NCBI RefSeq assembly: GCF_000160755.1 | Contig: NZ_GG668578.1 | Coordinates: 533,717 to 597,716, forward strand | Source: Proteus mirabilis ATCC 29906 | GTDB lineage: Bacteria; Pseudomonadota; Gammaproteobacteria; Enterobacterales; Enterobacteriaceae | DNA length: 64,000 nt | Reading direction: 5' to 3' | Shown: positions 39,844-47,350 of the stretch, piece after piece | How positions within the stretch are numbered: position 1 is the stretch's first letter | Layout: every line of letters begins with the position of its first letter | The notes under the pieces: model-generated | Databases searched by the model: none | What the model was told of the DNA's origin: nothing | Seen by the model: the letters and a program-made list of their open reading frames with translations, nothing else | Made by a program: the position numbers and the translations under genes

Positions 39844-42171
39844 CTAACTTTTTCTTAATTCAGGTACTGCAGGAAGCCACTCGTTAGCTTCATCAGTTAA
39901 ATCAACGTTATAGTAATAACCCCGTTTCGTTTTAAACTTTCGATAGTCTTTTTTATACTCTTGCATCACCTTAGGTAATGAATCCCCAAACTTGGTTAAT
40001 GTTAACGGTCTATCAAACCCGTAGGCTTCCATAAATGATAAATAAGCATGATAGAGATAGATCCTCGGCGCACGAGGATAAATATTCTTATTCCCCATCT
40101 TCATCCCTAACTCTTCGCCCAATGAAACCAAATAAGCACAAAAGCTATACAAGGGATCTGAGTTACTTTTGACGGCTAAAGCTTCGCCTGAATCTCTCTG
40201 TTCTTGCAGTAATAATTTAGCCTTATCTTGGCAGGTAAATAATTTCAATAAATGACGAATAATAACGGGTAACTCTTTGCTTATCTTCTCAGGTAACAAT
40301 GGATCTTTATCATTCTCTTTAACGGGGGTATTAAAAGAGAAAATAACCCGTCTACGCGCTATCCCTCCGTTACGTTCAGTAAAGCTCATTGGTTCGTTAT
40401 TCGTCGCCAAAACAACCGCTTTAATAATGGTTGAGAATTGTTTCTCATACTTACCATCAACCTCGATTAAATCACCGCCTGTAATGGCTTTAATGCCTGC
40501 CCCCTCTCCAACGTATTTTACTTGGTCAGGTAAAGTAATGAGACTTTTACCCACAAATTGATAACGCCCTCTCGCCTCATCTAACGCTTTCATATTGCCA
40601 CTGGCGGTATTGTGTGCCCCTGCAAGTAAAGTCGCGATAGAGGTAAAAACACTTTTACCACTCCCTCCCTCACCCGTCACCTCGATAAATAATTGCCAAT
40701 CATACCGATTAGCTAAAATCATAAATAAGCCCGCATTAATACGGTTCATCTTTTCTTCATCGTTGCCAGCCGAATGAGATAACCACTTATAAAAACTAGG
40801 GGCATGTTGTTTTAAATTCTCATTAGATTCAGGCGCAGTGAATACGATCCCATTATGATTAAGTAACCAGTTTTCTGGTGCATGAGGCTTAAATTGTTGA
40901 GTCGATAAATCATACACACCATTACTAAAACCAATTAACTCTCGCTTTTGCTCACCTAAAACTGGAATTTGTAATTTCAACGCACCAATCGCATTTTTAA
41001 CCCCCGTTGGGCTATAAGGTGTTTCATATTCATCAAAAATCGCTACCATTGCCCGTTGTAAATCACTATCAGATACTTTATTCCATACCCCATCGACATA
41101 GTGATAAACCATCTCACTATCTGGAATAATAGCGAGTTTTCCGAAACGTTCTGCGAGTAATGCGCCTCGTTGACTGGCCGCCATTTGTGAGAGATTGGTG
41201 TTCGCCCCTTTTTTATCCGCATGAATAACTGTTACTGTGGCTAAATTATCCATTTGGTACATTCCCTCATTAAACGCCTGTTTAGCTTTCTCAATCCCAA
41301 ATTGCTGACGGTAATCATCCCAATCGGCTTTATCTTCTGTCGGCGGTAAAGTTACCCAACCATTAACCATTTTAGCGGCTTTTTCTGCTGAAATTTTACC
41401 CACATTCGGCTGACCGATCTTAATATCATTATCCGCAACTATAATTATCTTTGCTTCGGGATAATGCTTTCTAGCCCATTCAGCAACAGGTAATAAATTC
41501 CCCTCATCAATCGCAGCCAACACCAAACCACTATGCAGTTGACTCACTGTTAAGGCGGTTGCGTATCCCTCGGCAATCAATACTGTCTCAGTCGTTTCTA
41601 TTAATTCAGATAAGGGCATAAAACTGCCCTTTTTCTTTGTCCCTGATATCAGACGCTTTTCACCGTTAGGCTTGATAATTTGCGCCCCTGTGACCTCATT
41701 ACCGCGCTGAATAATTAATAACATCGAACCATCAGCGAGTATTTTTACGGGGCAATCGTGCCCCTTTTGAGTCAGGTACGCTGATTTACCTACCGTCGTT
41801 TGAGCCACCAGCTTTTGTACCTTTTCTGCAATAGGTTGAGACTCTGATTTTGGAGCCTCCTTTCTGGCAGGTTCAGGTAAAGGCAATGACAAAACTTGTG
41901 AGACTTCTTTGGCCGCCTCATAAATAGAGATACCTTTTACTTTGGCAATTAAATCTAATCCATCACCGTGATTAGGCTCATCACATTGGCGACAAAACCA
42001 ATTGCCGTTATGGTGATCATCAATAAAGTGAAAGCGGTCAGTTCCCCCACAGACAGGACAGGCACCATGTTTTCCCCGTTCCGGTACATCAACACCACAG
42101 GCAGGCAGGATACCGCTCCAGTGATTTACTGCATTACGCTTTACTTCACGGATCAGCTCAATATTAGTCAT
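39844..42171 (-). CDS. P4 alpha-like primase/helicase/origin-binding protein
   Basis: Multifunctional replication protein of satellite phages. The 775-residue length is almost that of P4 alpha (777). An N-terminal zinc finger has Cys38, Cys41, Cys60 and Cys63. A Toprim primase domain shows IAEGYATA (Glu201) and the VADND acidic pair (247/249). The C-terminal SF3 helicase has Walker A TGEGGSGKSV (Lys506), Walker B-like TLPDQVK and sensor VLATNNEPMSF; the extreme C-terminus would bind the iterons. The gene overlaps the 106-residue gene upstream and ends 28 bases before iteron cluster A. Confidence 0.93.
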   Translation of the reverse strand: MTNIELIREVKRNAVNHWSGILPACGVDVPERGKHGACPVCGGTDRFHFIDDHHNGNWFCRQCDEPNHGDGLDLIAKVKGISIYEAAKEVSQVLSLPLPEPARKEAPKSESQPIAEKVQKLVAQTTVGKSAYLTQKGHDCPVKILADGSMLLIIQRGNEVTGAQIIKPNGEKRLISGTKKKGSFMPLSELIETTETVLIAEGYATALTVSQLHSGLVLAAIDEGNLLPVAEWARKHYPEAKIIIVADNDIKIGQPNVGKISAEKAAKMVNGWVTLPPTEDKADWDDYRQQFGIEKAKQAFNEGMYQMDNLATVTVIHADKKGANTNLSQMAASQRGALLAERFGKLAIIPDSEMVYHYVDGVWNKVSDSDLQRAMVAIFDEYETPYSPTGVKNAIGALKLQIPVLGEQKRELIGFSNGVYDLSTQQFKPHAPENWLLNHNGIVFTAPESNENLKQHAPSFYKWLSHSAGNDEEKMNRINAGLFMILANRYDWQLFIEVTGEGGSGKSVFTSIATLLAGAHNTASGNMKALDEARGRYQFVGKSLITLPDQVKYVGEGAGIKAITGGDLIEVDGKYEKQFSTIIKAVVLATNNEPMSFTERNGGIARRRVIFSFNTPVKENDKDPLLPEKISKELPVIIRHLLKLFTCQDKAKLLLQEQRDSGEALAVKSNSDPLYSFCAYLVSLGEELGMKMGNKNIYPRAPRIYLYHAYLSFMEAYGFDRPLTLTKFGDSLPKVMQEYKKDYRKFKTKRGYYYNVDLTDEANEWLPAVPELRKS

Positions 42172-42484
42172 TGCCTACCTCCGTATAAGGAAATCCCTCA
42201 CGTTGATAGATTTTAAATTCCGCTTCATGCTCATTAAAACGCATCGCATCAATCAAGCGAGGTAAATACATCAATGACTCACCGATACGCCGTAAATCAT
42301 TTTTAGCTTGGCTTTCATGGTAATCTTTATTTGCACAAGCCCAAAAAGCACACTCCCCCATGACACGTAATGTCGATAGCAACCCGTCACAAGTGTCAGA
42401 GGAAACACTTCTAAATTTTCGTAGTTCTTCTGTGCTCATGGAGTCCAAATCAGCCTTTACAAGATAGTCATAGATATCAGACAT
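42164..42484 (-). CDS. Small helical protein upstream of the primase (106 aa)
   Basis: A 106-residue protein starting MSDIYDYLVKADLDSMSTEE behind GGGGAGTG; an in-frame ATG at 42505 is less well placed. It is helical and contains a central Cys/Trp-rich stretch (GECAFWACANKDYHE). It overlaps primase by eight bases and the 64-residue gene by eight. No family recognised. Expression is clearly tied to replication. Confidence 0.75.
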   Translation of the reverse strand: MSDIYDYLVKADLDSMSTEELRKFRSVSSDTCDGLLSTLRVMGECAFWACANKDYHESQAKNDLRRIGESLMYLPRLIDAMRFNEHEAEFKIYQREGFPYTEVGND

Positions 42485-42671
42485 TATTTTCACTCCCCAC
42501 CGCATGACTTAAAGCATCACGAACATTTTTTGTATAGTCGAGTGAGATGCTAATCATGTTAGCAACATCTTGATTATCCTCAGCTTCAAGCCATATCGTT
42601 AAGAGAGTCTCTAACTTGTAAATATCCATAATCGGGCTATCGAGTAATAATGCTAATTCATTGTTTTTCAT
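42477..42671 (-). CDS. Small acidic helical protein (64 aa)
   Basis: A 64-residue frame (MKNNELALLLDSPIMDIYKL) whose ATG overlaps the stop of the preceding small gene (ATGA) and whose stop lies inside the next gene. It resembles its 62-residue neighbour in length, acidity and a shared D-x-x-x-M/I-S-I-x-x-D pattern, so the two may be old duplicates. Function unknown. Confidence 0.65.
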   Translation of the reverse strand: MKNNELALLLDSPIMDIYKLETLLTIWLEAEDNQDVANMISISLDYTKNVRDALSHAVGSENNV

Positions 42672-42856
42672 GCTGATACCCCGTTGTTATCACGTAATGA
42701 TTGGCTAATTTGTTGGTTTAAATCACAAGCAATTGAAATCAAGTCTAATAACTCTTGAGAGCATTCATCCGATGCTTTTTCAAGAATGACGCTATATAGA
42801 GAGCTGGCTAAACCTGCTTTATATTTTGCTGTATCAATACAAATGGTATTAAGCAT
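42668..42856 (-). CDS. Small helical protein (62 aa)
   Basis: Begins at the ATG at 42856 (MLNTICIDTAKYKAGLASSL), overlapping the Icd-like stop by eight bases; the longer frame to 42943 lies inside the Icd-like gene and is not favoured. Acidic and helical. It couples to the next gene by an ATGA overlap. Function unknown; it may be a small regulator of replication or helper interference, but nothing in the sequence shows this. Confidence 0.65.
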   Translation of the reverse strand: MLNTICIDTAKYKAGLASSLYSVILEKASDECSQELLDLISIACDLNQQISQSLRDNNGVSA

Positions 42857-43025
42857 GATCTCCCTCCTGACGAATACGAGCAGAAAAGAGACAAGGTGAG
42901 TCGGGAAGTAAAGAACGAGCTTCTTTCTCGTTGCTGGCTTCAACGGAAAAATATTTAGATTGCTGGCATGAGAAGAAACGCCATTTAAATTTAGGGTGAG
43001 TTTGGGTAGACTTATACATAGCCAT
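42849..43025 (-). CDS. Icd-like putative host cell-division inhibitor (58 aa)
   Basis: A short protein starting MAMYKSTQTHPKFKWRFFSC behind AAGGAGTC, with the later pattern YFSVEASNEKEARSLLPD and ARIRQE. This is the C-terminal domain usually annotated as Icd-like in P1, P4 and related satellites; P1 Icd blocks host division. The start at 43025 is favoured by the ribosome site over a 320-residue frame that continues to 43811 antisense to another gene. It is the first gene of the leftward operon leading to primase. Confidence 0.75.
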   Translation of the reverse strand: MAMYKSTQTHPKFKWRFFSCQQSKYFSVEASNEKEARSLLPDSPCLFSARIRQEGDHA

Positions 43026-43117
43026 ATCGTAAGACTCCTTTACGCTGTGGTTAAACGCCTCGGCAGTGTTGGTAGCACTTCGGGGCGTTGTTAATTTATC
43101 TTGCACTAAATAATAAT

Positions 43118-43160
43118 GGTAGTTACCATACGGAAATCCATTATAACTACGGTAGTTACC
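43118..43160. promoter_or_regulatory. Paired palindromic operator between Icd-like and ribbon-helix-helix genes
   Basis: GGTAGTTACC occurs at 43118-43127 and 43151-43160, 33 bases (about three helical turns) apart. Each is an inverted GGTA/TACC with a GT spacer; the first extends to ATGGTA-GT-TACCAT. They lie in the 136-base gap between divergent genes, the second directly before the start of the ribbon-helix-helix gene, suggesting autoregulation. Confidence 0.7.
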
Positions 43161-43161
43161 A

Positions 43162-43332
43162 ATGCAAGAGAAAAAAGAAAAAAAATCATTCGATAGATCT
43201 GGCAGTACAATGAAACACATTCGCTTTGAGGATGAGCTGTTAGAACAAATAAATGCTGCGGCTGGAAAAGGTAATTTCAGTTCATGGGTTAAAGAGGCCT
43301 GCCGTGACAAATTAAAAAAATCAACTGAGTGA
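43162..43332 (+). CDS. YlcI/YnfO-type ribbon-helix-helix DNA-binding protein (56 aa)
   Basis: A 56-residue basic protein opposite to its neighbours. The first 17 residues are Lys-rich; residues 18-53 (KHIRFEDELLEQINAAAGKG, then NFSSWVKEACRDKL) form a classic ribbon-helix-helix: a beta strand, helix, turn and helix. It resembles the YlcI/YnfO prophage family. Two palindromic sites directly upstream are its likely operators, which would let it control itself and the divergent Icd-primase operon. Its frame lies antisense to the middle of the long doubtful frame ending at 42849. A structured RNA region and intrinsic terminator follow. Confidence 0.78.
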   Translation: MQEKKEKKSFDRSGSTMKHIRFEDELLEQINAAAGKGNFSSWVKEACRDKLKKSTE

Positions 43333-43507
43333 ACATCATTCACTAGGTTCAAATCCCACCCTCCAATGGAGGATAGGAAATATTGAACCAACCCGATATA
43401 ATCGGGTAGCCCAATATTATTGGGTAGCCTTGAAACTTCCCCTCTTAAAGATGGTAAGTCCGTATGAAGTTGAATTAAGACAGCCTGCACGCTGTCTTTT
43501 TTCTTTT
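43333..43507 (+). ncRNA. Highly structured RNA region ending in an intrinsic terminator
   Basis: Directly after the ribbon-helix-helix gene the + strand can fold as follows. GGTTCAA (43346-43352) pairs with TTGAACC (43383-43389), enclosing CCTCC/GGAGG (43360-43372). Two tandem hairpins follow, CCCGAT-ATA-ATCGGG (43392-43406) and CCCAAT-ATT-ATTGGG (43410-43424), 18-base units separated by TAG. A terminator closes the region, AAGACAGC/GCTGTCTT (43477-43484, 43491-43498) plus a T tract. It may be the 3' UTR or a processed small RNA. In P4 and P1 an antisense RNA (CI, C4) in the equivalent place controls the kil/icd genes; a minus-strand RNA of that kind is the alternative reading. Confidence 0.6.
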
Positions 43508-43811
43508 GTGCGTAACTGTTAGTTACTCGTAAATCTTGCCAATGAGGATAATCCGCCTCTTTAGAAAGGTGAGATAAATCACCTTTAGCAAATGGTGTAA
43601 ATTCCCCACATTTTGAATGTTTACCGTTATCCCATCCACCATTGGTGGCTAGGATTGCTTGATTGGCGTAAATTTTCGCTGATTGGCTTACTAAGTTTTT
43701 AGTAAGTGGCCGATTAGCCCAAATTGAGTTATTGCCTGCCAGTAGGGAATCATTCACTTGGTAGGAAATAGCCTTTGTTGAATATAGGGTATTCGTCATA
43801 TTAGCCACCAA
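43333..43811 (-). other. Doubtful Ash/Icd-like open frame antisense to structured RNA
   Basis: An open frame runs from 43811 leftward to 42849 (320 codons) through the structured RNA, antisense to the ribbon-helix-helix gene, into the Icd-like gene. Such frames are often annotated as Ash or Icd-like proteins. Here the segment KKKDSVQAVL is simply the reverse complement of the + strand terminator, and NNIGLPDYIGL that of the tandem hairpins. Residues 1-90 (43811-43540) have no competing feature, overlap the Rha stop, and might be a short real peptide. Confidence 0.4.
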
Positions 43812-44490
43812 TCCGCACCGTAGGACTCATTAAGCTAGCGAACTGCTCAATGCGTTTACTGACTTCGCGCAATGCCTGAGTAGCCGATAAACCTGAATCA
43901 ATAGCATCCTGAAATGCTGCCTGTTCGATTTTCTGCATACAGACTAATAAACCTAATTGTTGTTCGTCTGCACTGGCACGTTCCCCTGTGAGTAAGCCTG
44001 TTAATCGGTTCTCTGTACGGGCTAGATTGATGAAGTGATGTTTCTCTGCGCCTAAATCTCTGAGTGCGTCGCGTGACTCATGGTAATGTGGTAGATATTC
44101 ACGACGGATAGGTTCAGCAGCGCGCTTCTTACTAAATGCTTTGGTTACGTCCAGCTTGAATTGAGTCATCTGCTCATGATTGCGACCACGAACAATACGG
44201 CACATAAAATCAAATTGGCTTTCATTGAGTAAGGCGTATTTATGTTCACGCAAACCTAATTGTTCAGTATTTAATCGCTCCGTTTGAAACGGAAGGGTTC
44301 CAAATTGACGTAAATTCTTTGTATTCTTTTTTACTAATTCAAAAAGGTTCTTATGTTTAATTCCGATGCGTTTAGCAAACAGGCGGCTATCAATTCTAGG
44401 CTCTGTTTTGTGCTGAACTAAAATAGTCTCCGAGCTGATTTTAGGGTGAGCGAATCCATCAGCAATTAAGCTGTTTTTTTCCAATTTCAT
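43801..44490 (-). CDS. Rha-family phage regulatory protein
   Basis: A 229-residue regulator. The N-terminal Rha domain is visible as DSRLFAKRIGIKHKNLFELV (about 34-53) followed by RQFGTLPFQ and YALLNESQFDFMCRIVRGR; a helical C-terminal half follows (KAFSKKRAAEPIRREYLPHY). Rha proteins act in phage regulation where host IHF is limiting, and related domains occur in antirepressors. In PICIs a gene of this type stands between alpA and the replication operon. It starts 127 bases downstream of alpA on the same strand. Confidence 0.85.
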   Translation of the reverse strand: MKLEKNSLIADGFAHPKISSETILVQHKTEPRIDSRLFAKRIGIKHKNLFELVKKNTKNLRQFGTLPFQTERLNTEQLGLREHKYALLNESQFDFMCRIVRGRNHEQMTQFKLDVTKAFSKKRAAEPIRREYLPHYHESRDALRDLGAEKHHFINLARTENRLTGLLTGERASADEQQLGLLVCMQKIEQAAFQDAIDSGLSATQALREVSKRIEQFASLMSPTVRIGG

Positions 44491-44616
44491 ATATTTCTTC
44501 TCTTTTATTTAATTAATTAGAGCTATCGCGACAACATATTTAGCTTGAACTATTTTGTATGCAAACGAACGCAAATTCGTATTTTATTAATTGAGTGTAA
44601 TTAACAATTAATTGTG

Positions 44617-44898
44617 CTAGTTCGATTTACGGCTATATGGGTTATTAATATTTTCCACGGCGGGCGGGTTACGAACCCATAGCAATAAATCACTTAATAG
44701 CCACGCGCAAGAATTACGCCCTAATGCTTTACGCGTAGGGAAACGCCCTTCTTTTTCTAGTGTGTAAGCTGTTGTGCGTGAAATAGATGTGATGCGTTGA
44801 CGTTCTTTCTCGCGAATGAGGCGATCATACTGTTCGCCATACTCGGCAAGAATAGAACGGCGTGATTCTGGTGTTGGTGTTGAAAATTGATTTTGCAT
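44617..44898 (-). CDS. AlpA-family excisionase/transcriptional activator
   Basis: From the ATG at 44898 (GAGGG upstream) the protein is 93 residues; a longer frame to 44973 is less likely. The AlpA/MerR-like winged helix is clear: RQRITSISRTTAYTLEKEGR, then FPTRKALGRNSCAWLLSDLL. AlpA activates integrase transcription in prophage CP4-57 and, in gram-negative PICIs, acts as the main inducible regulator. Its leader has an inverted repeat. Confidence 0.9.
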   Translation of the reverse strand: MQNQFSTPTPESRRSILAEYGEQYDRLIREKERQRITSISRTTAYTLEKEGRFPTRKALGRNSCAWLLSDLLLWVRNPPAVENINNPYSRKSN

Positions 44899-44902
44899 GA
44901 AA

Positions 44903-44931
44903 CCCTCACTGTATTTGTGTTTTCGTGAGGG
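44903..44931. promoter_or_regulatory. Inverted repeat in the alpA leader
   Basis: CCCTCAC (44903-44909) pairs with GTGAGGG (44925-44931) across a 15-base loop. It overlaps the alpA ribosome-binding site (GAGGG), so either a bound protein or the RNA hairpin could block alpA translation. Confidence 0.55.
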
Positions 44932-45005
44932 TATTTTGTAGGTTTTATCTATGAGTAACACCATATAAAACAAAATTAAATTTGTAAAATATAAGTATCG
45001 TTTTT

Positions 45006-45797
45006 TTATTTAAGATAAACTTCCCTAATAAATTTTTCTATAGAAAAAACATCAAGAATTTTATCTACAAATGGTATAATTGTTTGTATTAAATTCATTT
45101 CCCCATACTCACCTAAAGGAAATAATGTAACAGCTAATACTTTATTTGTTATAGTGCAATTATTTGCCCTAGCCCATAACTTTAAATCAATTAATGGAAA
45201 CACTGAATACTCAATTAATTTTTTTCGTGTAATCTCCCATGATGGAACTATTTGTTTATTTTTAGTGCATATATTTAATTCATCTCTCCATATTGGAATT
45301 AATTTTTTTATGTCATTCAATATAAAATCATCAGAATAACTAAGATCTACTTTTATATTTATAATTTCGGCATCATCAATTTTTTTTATTTTTTCTATAG
45401 CGCTTAGTGATATGTTTACATGTTTAAGAAACCTTAATAAGCTCTCACGACTATTATTAATATCATATTTTTTTCTTAATTCTTCACCAAGATATTCATA
45501 ATCAAATTCTAAATCAAATAAACTCGTAGGATGTATACAGCTTGTCTCTGACAGCTTTACACTATCATTATTATCATTGCCAATTTGAAGCGTCATTGTT
45601 TTTATTTCTTCAGGTGAATAGCCAATCAGTGGATTGGACAATAAACACTCCGCATCAGATTTTTCAATAGAACAATTATACAAATCTGCACGATATACGA
45701 GTAAAGATAAAATATCTTCGTCTGACAAGTTATTAAAGTCTGTATATTTTCTCAAATCAAAAAAACTAGGTAAATCACTTTTCTTATTAATTCTCAT
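45006..45797 (-). CDS. DUF6387-like protein coupled to the integrase
   Basis: A 263-residue AT-rich protein beginning MRINKKSDLPSFFDLRKYTD, an opening typical of proteins labelled DUF6387 that accompany integrases in enteric islands. It is acidic, mainly helical, without transmembrane segments or obvious catalytic motifs. Its ATG overlaps the integrase stop (ATGA), so it is translated with int. The family name is from memory of its N-terminus; function is unknown. It might modulate integration or serve as cargo. Confidence 0.7.
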   Translation of the reverse strand: MRINKKSDLPSFFDLRKYTDFNNLSDEDILSLLVYRADLYNCSIEKSDAECLLSNPLIGYSPEEIKTMTLQIGNDNNDSVKLSETSCIHPTSLFDLEFDYEYLGEELRKKYDINNSRESLLRFLKHVNISLSAIEKIKKIDDAEIINIKVDLSYSDDFILNDIKKLIPIWRDELNICTKNKQIVPSWEITRKKLIEYSVFPLIDLKLWARANNCTITNKVLAVTLFPLGEYGEMNLIQTIIPFVDKILDVFSIEKFIREVYLK

Positions 45798-47017
45798 TTT
45801 AACCCCGCCTTTAAAATAACTAAATTCTCATAATTACCAGACAATAAATCTAATCGCTCACACCATTTGTTAAGTGTATCTAATTTCTCAGGTAAATATT
45901 GGCTTCTATTATAAATAGCCATTACTCCTGGTAGAGCATGACCTAGTAATTGCTCTACAATATGAGGAAATACGCCCATATCATTTAGCTTTGTTGCAAA
46001 TGTCCGCCTTAAATCATGTAATGTCCAAGGCTCAGAGTGATTGAATTTCACCCATAAATTACGTCCATATTGAGAGACTGCCTCAGTTTTTTTTAATTCA
46101 CCCAATAAATAACCTGTCTTTTTATTTACTGAATATAATTCTTTAATGAAATCTCTTATATAAATAGGTATTGGACGAATAATCTTCTCATTTGTTTTTG
46201 TATGTTCTTTTGGTACAGTCCAAATCCAATTATCAAAGTCCCATTCCTTCCACTCTGATAATCTAGCTTCATGCGAACGACACCCAAAAATAATAAGAAT
46301 TTTAATTAAATGCTTATAGTAAGGAATATGTTTATTCTCATTGAGTGATTGCCATAATTCCCCTAGTTCTTTATCAGTAAGTACCCGATCCTTTTTATTT
46401 TGTTTCTTACCAACATCAGGAATAGTTAAATCATCAAGAGCACTACTAACAGCATATCGCCTAACTCTACAAAATTTTAAAGCTTGTTTGCACATCTGAA
46501 ATACATAGCCAGTTGCAACGGGTGATTCTTGTCGTGCTCTATCAAAGCAATTTAACCAATAGCGGGTTTCACAATCACTTAAAGCCATTTCACCAATATA
46601 AGGGTAAATATGCTTTTCTAATTGAGCCACATGCCTAACTATATTAACTCGGTTATCTTTCCCGTAATTTTCAACCCAATACTCTAAAGCATCTCTCACA
46701 GTGACAGGCTTTAATGAGGATTGAACCTCTATATTTAGTTGTAGCTTTGGATCTTTGCCTAATGCCAGCCAGTTACGACACTTATCACGGAGTTCTCTAG
46801 CTTCCTTTAAACTCATATCAGGATATCGACCTAAAGTAATAACTTTAGCCTCCGTCTCTCTACCCCCAATTCTATATTTAAAAATCCAACTGATAGCGCC
46901 TTTTTTAGTAACACGGATCATCAACCCCGCACCGTCCGCCAACTTAATAGGCTTATCCTGTTCCTGTCCGTAAAGAGCTTTGAGTTTTCTATCAGTTAAT
47001 TTGTTTAAAGCTGCCAT
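45794..47017 (-). CDS. int: P4-type tyrosine integrase
   Basis: Site-specific recombinase for integration and, with AlpA, excision. The 407-residue protein has the N-terminal arm-binding DUF4102 domain (about 1-90, LTDRKLKALYG and LADGAGLMIRVTKKGA), a core-binding domain (about 105-190) and a catalytic domain with Arg247 (GCRSHEAR), His334 and Arg337 (LHDLRRTFAT), His360 (LLGH) and the nucleophile Tyr369. All catalytic residues are present. It lies 250 bases inside attR and reads away from it, as in P4-like elements. Confidence 0.95.
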   Translation of the reverse strand: MAALNKLTDRKLKALYGQEQDKPIKLADGAGLMIRVTKKGAISWIFKYRIGGRETEAKVITLGRYPDMSLKEARELRDKCRNWLALGKDPKLQLNIEVQSSLKPVTVRDALEYWVENYGKDNRVNIVRHVAQLEKHIYPYIGEMALSDCETRYWLNCFDRARQESPVATGYVFQMCKQALKFCRVRRYAVSSALDDLTIPDVGKKQNKKDRVLTDKELGELWQSLNENKHIPYYKHLIKILIIFGCRSHEARLSEWKEWDFDNWIWTVPKEHTKTNEKIIRPIPIYIRDFIKELYSVNKKTGYLLGELKKTEAVSQYGRNLWVKFNHSEPWTLHDLRRTFATKLNDMGVFPHIVEQLLGHALPGVMAIYNRSQYLPEKLDTLNKWCERLDLLSGNYENLVILKAGLK

Positions 47018-47125
47018 AACGCACCAGAAAGTTAGTTCATATCATTTTGAGCACTTAATTAAACAATATCAATTGGTTATAAGACAATTAAAAAAGTTAG
47101 TTCATACACCAGTCATCATATTGAG

Positions 47126-47145
47126 TACCCCACCGTGTACCCCAC
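47126..47145. repeat. Right arm-type repeat (TACCCCAC twice)
   Basis: Exact copy, same orientation, of the 20-mer at 31551-31570. It lies between the int start and attR, overlapping the likely int promoter, which would also allow the integrase to repress its own gene. Confidence 0.75.
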
Positions 47146-47269
47146 AGTTTGATGTACAAATGCGAAAACGTCAATAAGCACTGGAACAATATACAGTATA
47201 TATTTTTGTTATCCGTTTGATTTTATTAGAAATTAAAATAACATCGGATAGCATGAGAGCTAAAAGAAT

Positions 47270-47303
47270 AAAAATACGGCATGAATTAATAGAAGTCGTA
47301 TAA
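47270..47303. repeat. attR core: 34-bp direct repeat
   Basis: Perfect repeat of 31463-31496, here a detached copy of the end of fis (codons for K-Y-G-M-N and stop). The similarity continues through the terminator on the chromosomal side. Confidence 0.93.
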
Positions 47304-47314
47304 TACATTGAATT

Positions 47315-47350
47315 AAAAAGCCCTTTTCATTATTTGTTAAGGGCTTTTTT
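47315..47350. terminator. Original chromosomal fis terminator
   Basis: AAAAAGCCCTT (47315-47325) pairs perfectly with AAGGGCTTTTT (47339-47349). It now stands after attR, 15.8 kb from fis, and overlaps the 3' end of the DUF1240-like remnant on the other strand. Confidence 0.85.

Larger units (their letters stand above)
31463..47303. mobile_element. Capsid-forming phage-inducible chromosomal island (cf-PICI-like satellite) at fis
   Basis: An island of about 15.8 kb bounded by a perfect 34-bp direct repeat (31463-31496 and 47270-47303) that includes the last codons and stop of fis. It carries a P4-type integrase at the right end, AlpA, regulatory genes, a P4-alpha-like primase/helicase with iteron clusters, and an HK97-type head/packaging set of eight genes, all but two genes running leftward. 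There are no tail, holin, endolysin or host-lysis genes and no lambda-type repressor module. This combination defines the cf-PICI class: satellites that build their own small capsids and package their own DNA but take tails from a helper phage. A decayed prophage is the alternative, but all genes look intact and the length is right for a satellite. Confidence 0.88.

Noticed and set aside
43346..43389. tRNA T-arm-like sequence GGTTCAAATCC
   Set aside because: No acceptor, anticodon or D-arm can be formed around it; it is part of a simple nested stem.
43392..43424. Short CRISPR-like tandem repeat
   Set aside because: Only two 18-base units, each a self-complementary hairpin, without spacers.
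42849..43811. One 320-residue Ash/Icd-like protein
   Set aside because: The frame is antisense to a good ribbon-helix-helix gene and to RNA hairpins and a terminator. Only the last 58 codons have their own ribosome-binding site and a recognisable domain.
31463..47303. Defective prophage
   Set aside because: Every gene seen is intact, the tail and lysis regions are cleanly absent, and the size, P4-like replication genes and AlpA fit a satellite better. Not fully excluded.
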